Shown here: positions 63,631 to 64,000 of the stretch, one piece after another
Numbering within the stretch: position 1 is the first letter of the stretch
Layout of the letters: each line of letters starts with the position of its first letter
NCBI GenBank assembly: GCA_016930275.1
Contig: JAFGHA010000108.1
Span: 1-64,000 of the forward strand
Length of the DNA stretch: 64,000 nucleotides
Reading direction: 5' to 3'
DNA from: Chitinispirillaceae bacterium
GTDB lineage: Bacteria; Fibrobacterota; Chitinivibrionia; Chitinivibrionales; Chitinispirillaceae
Program-made: the position numbers and the translations under genes
The notes under the pieces: generated by a model
Seen by the model: only the letters and a program-made list of their open reading frames with translations
What the model was told of the DNA's origin: nothing
Databases searched by the model: none

Positions 63631-64000
63631 ATGACTTATCATAGAGTTGTTGCGGTCGTTGTGGTATTCGTTTTCGCAGTTTATGCTCAGGACGTGCTCG
63701 CGCCTGCCGAAGAAACTACTGCTGTTCAAAATGACACTACCGCCGGCAGCATCAGCGAAAAGGCAGAAGAAAATTCCGCCGATGAGTGTTATCCTCCCTG
63801 CCGTACGGGGTTTCTTTGTCATCGGGGGGAGTGTATTGAGCGATGCAACCCTCCCTGTCCCGACGGCACCCGGTGCAATGCCCGTGCCGAATGTATTCCC
63901 GTCAACCCTCCACGGCAATTGTCATCCGGCAGACCGCCGGTCGCGACGATTTCCACCGTACCGGCCAATACTTCAATTCGTATCGAAGACGGTGACTGGA
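63631..64000 (+). CDS. Exported Cys-rich protein, cut by the window end
   Basis: ATG 63631 behind GAGAGG. A signal peptide (VVAVVVVFVFAVYA, then Gln) starts the mature chain with QDVLA. After ~30 acidic/Thr residues there are two EGF-like Cys clusters (CYPPCRTGFLCHRGEC and CNPPCPDGTRCNARAEC) and a Pro-rich linker. The frame is open to the end of the window. It is missing from the ORF track because it has no stop. Such Cys repeats precede larger surface domains in related bacteria, often TolB- or PEGA-like. It starts 261 bases after the secretin. Confidence 0.75.
   Translation, partial: MTYHRVVAVVVVFVFAVYAQDVLAPAEETTAVQNDTTAGSISEKAEENSADECYPPCRTGFLCHRGECIERCNPPCPDGTRCNARAECIPVNPPRQLSSGRPPVATISTVPANTSIRIEDGDW

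Overview
The window is chromosomal DNA of a Gram-negative bacterium. The evidence is a phosphoheptose isomerase for lipopolysaccharide, a TonB-type receptor, beta-barrel proteins, a secretin and several lipoproteins. A C-terminal sorting-like domain on a decayed secreted protein, an unusually long GreA-family factor and EGF-like Cys-rich secreted proteins suggest the FCB group, perhaps Fibrobacterota. This placement is an inference from gene style, not proven. Most genes are of intermediate GC. The first ~3.3 kb is clearly more AT-rich and looks acquired.

Layout. (1) 1-3.3 kb is a mobile, AT-rich zone: a possible cut-off gene end, a decayed IS630-family transposase on the minus strand, an intact IS3-family element with OrfA/OrfB, and an AT-rich WecG/TagA-type glycosyltransferase. 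(2) 3.3-5.7 kb is a surface-sugar block: GDP-fucose synthase, a DUF5674 protein coupled to a conserved small protein, and GmhA, closed by a strong terminator. (3) 5.7-14.5 kb holds two exported proteins, a Na+/alanine symporter, a UbiA-type prenyltransferase, a DUF362 protein, a CDP-glycerol-transferase-like protein, a frameshifted small ORF and an orphan LarB. (4) 13.7-19.1 kb (minus) is an envelope block: glutaminyl cyclase coupled to a ~1000-residue peptidase/propeller/barrel protein, and a CsgG-domain/barrel fusion. (5) 19.2-32.5 kb holds two small unknown proteins, a Nudix hydrolase, UvrC, a TonB-domain/receptor fusion, a lipoprotein hydrolase, a DUF4258/YgiT toxin-antitoxin pair, and a MiaB-LapA-SPOR-GatB run. 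Two tRNAs (Gly, Cys) follow.

(6) 32.8-44 kb (minus) is an ABC-2 transporter and then a chemosensory operon read as REC, CheA, CheW, MCP, CheB, CheR and a SPASM radical-SAM protein. No flagellar genes are present, so its output is unknown. Beside it lie a chemoreceptor tail relic and a second MCP that has lost its signalling hairpin and carries a frameshift. (7) 46.4-49.7 kb has two small membrane proteins, a membrane-bound LuxR-type regulator and a B12-binding radical-SAM enzyme. (8) 49.7-54.4 kb (minus) has a DEAD-box helicase, a 722-residue GreA-like factor and a DEDDh exonuclease. (9) 54.8-60.5 kb has a repeat-containing lipoprotein, a palindromic repeat, a GNAT-histone deacetylase fusion, a MATE exporter and two gene relics. 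(10) 60.7-64 kb (plus) has a subtilase translationally coupled to a compact secretin, followed by a Cys-rich exported protein that runs off the window.

The most interesting items are the subtilase-secretin pair, the acetyltransferase-deacetylase fusion, the TonB-receptor fusion, the glutaminyl cyclase with its possible Gln-starting clients, and the decaying chemoreceptors next to a living Che operon. All family calls come from reading motifs by eye; no database search was run.
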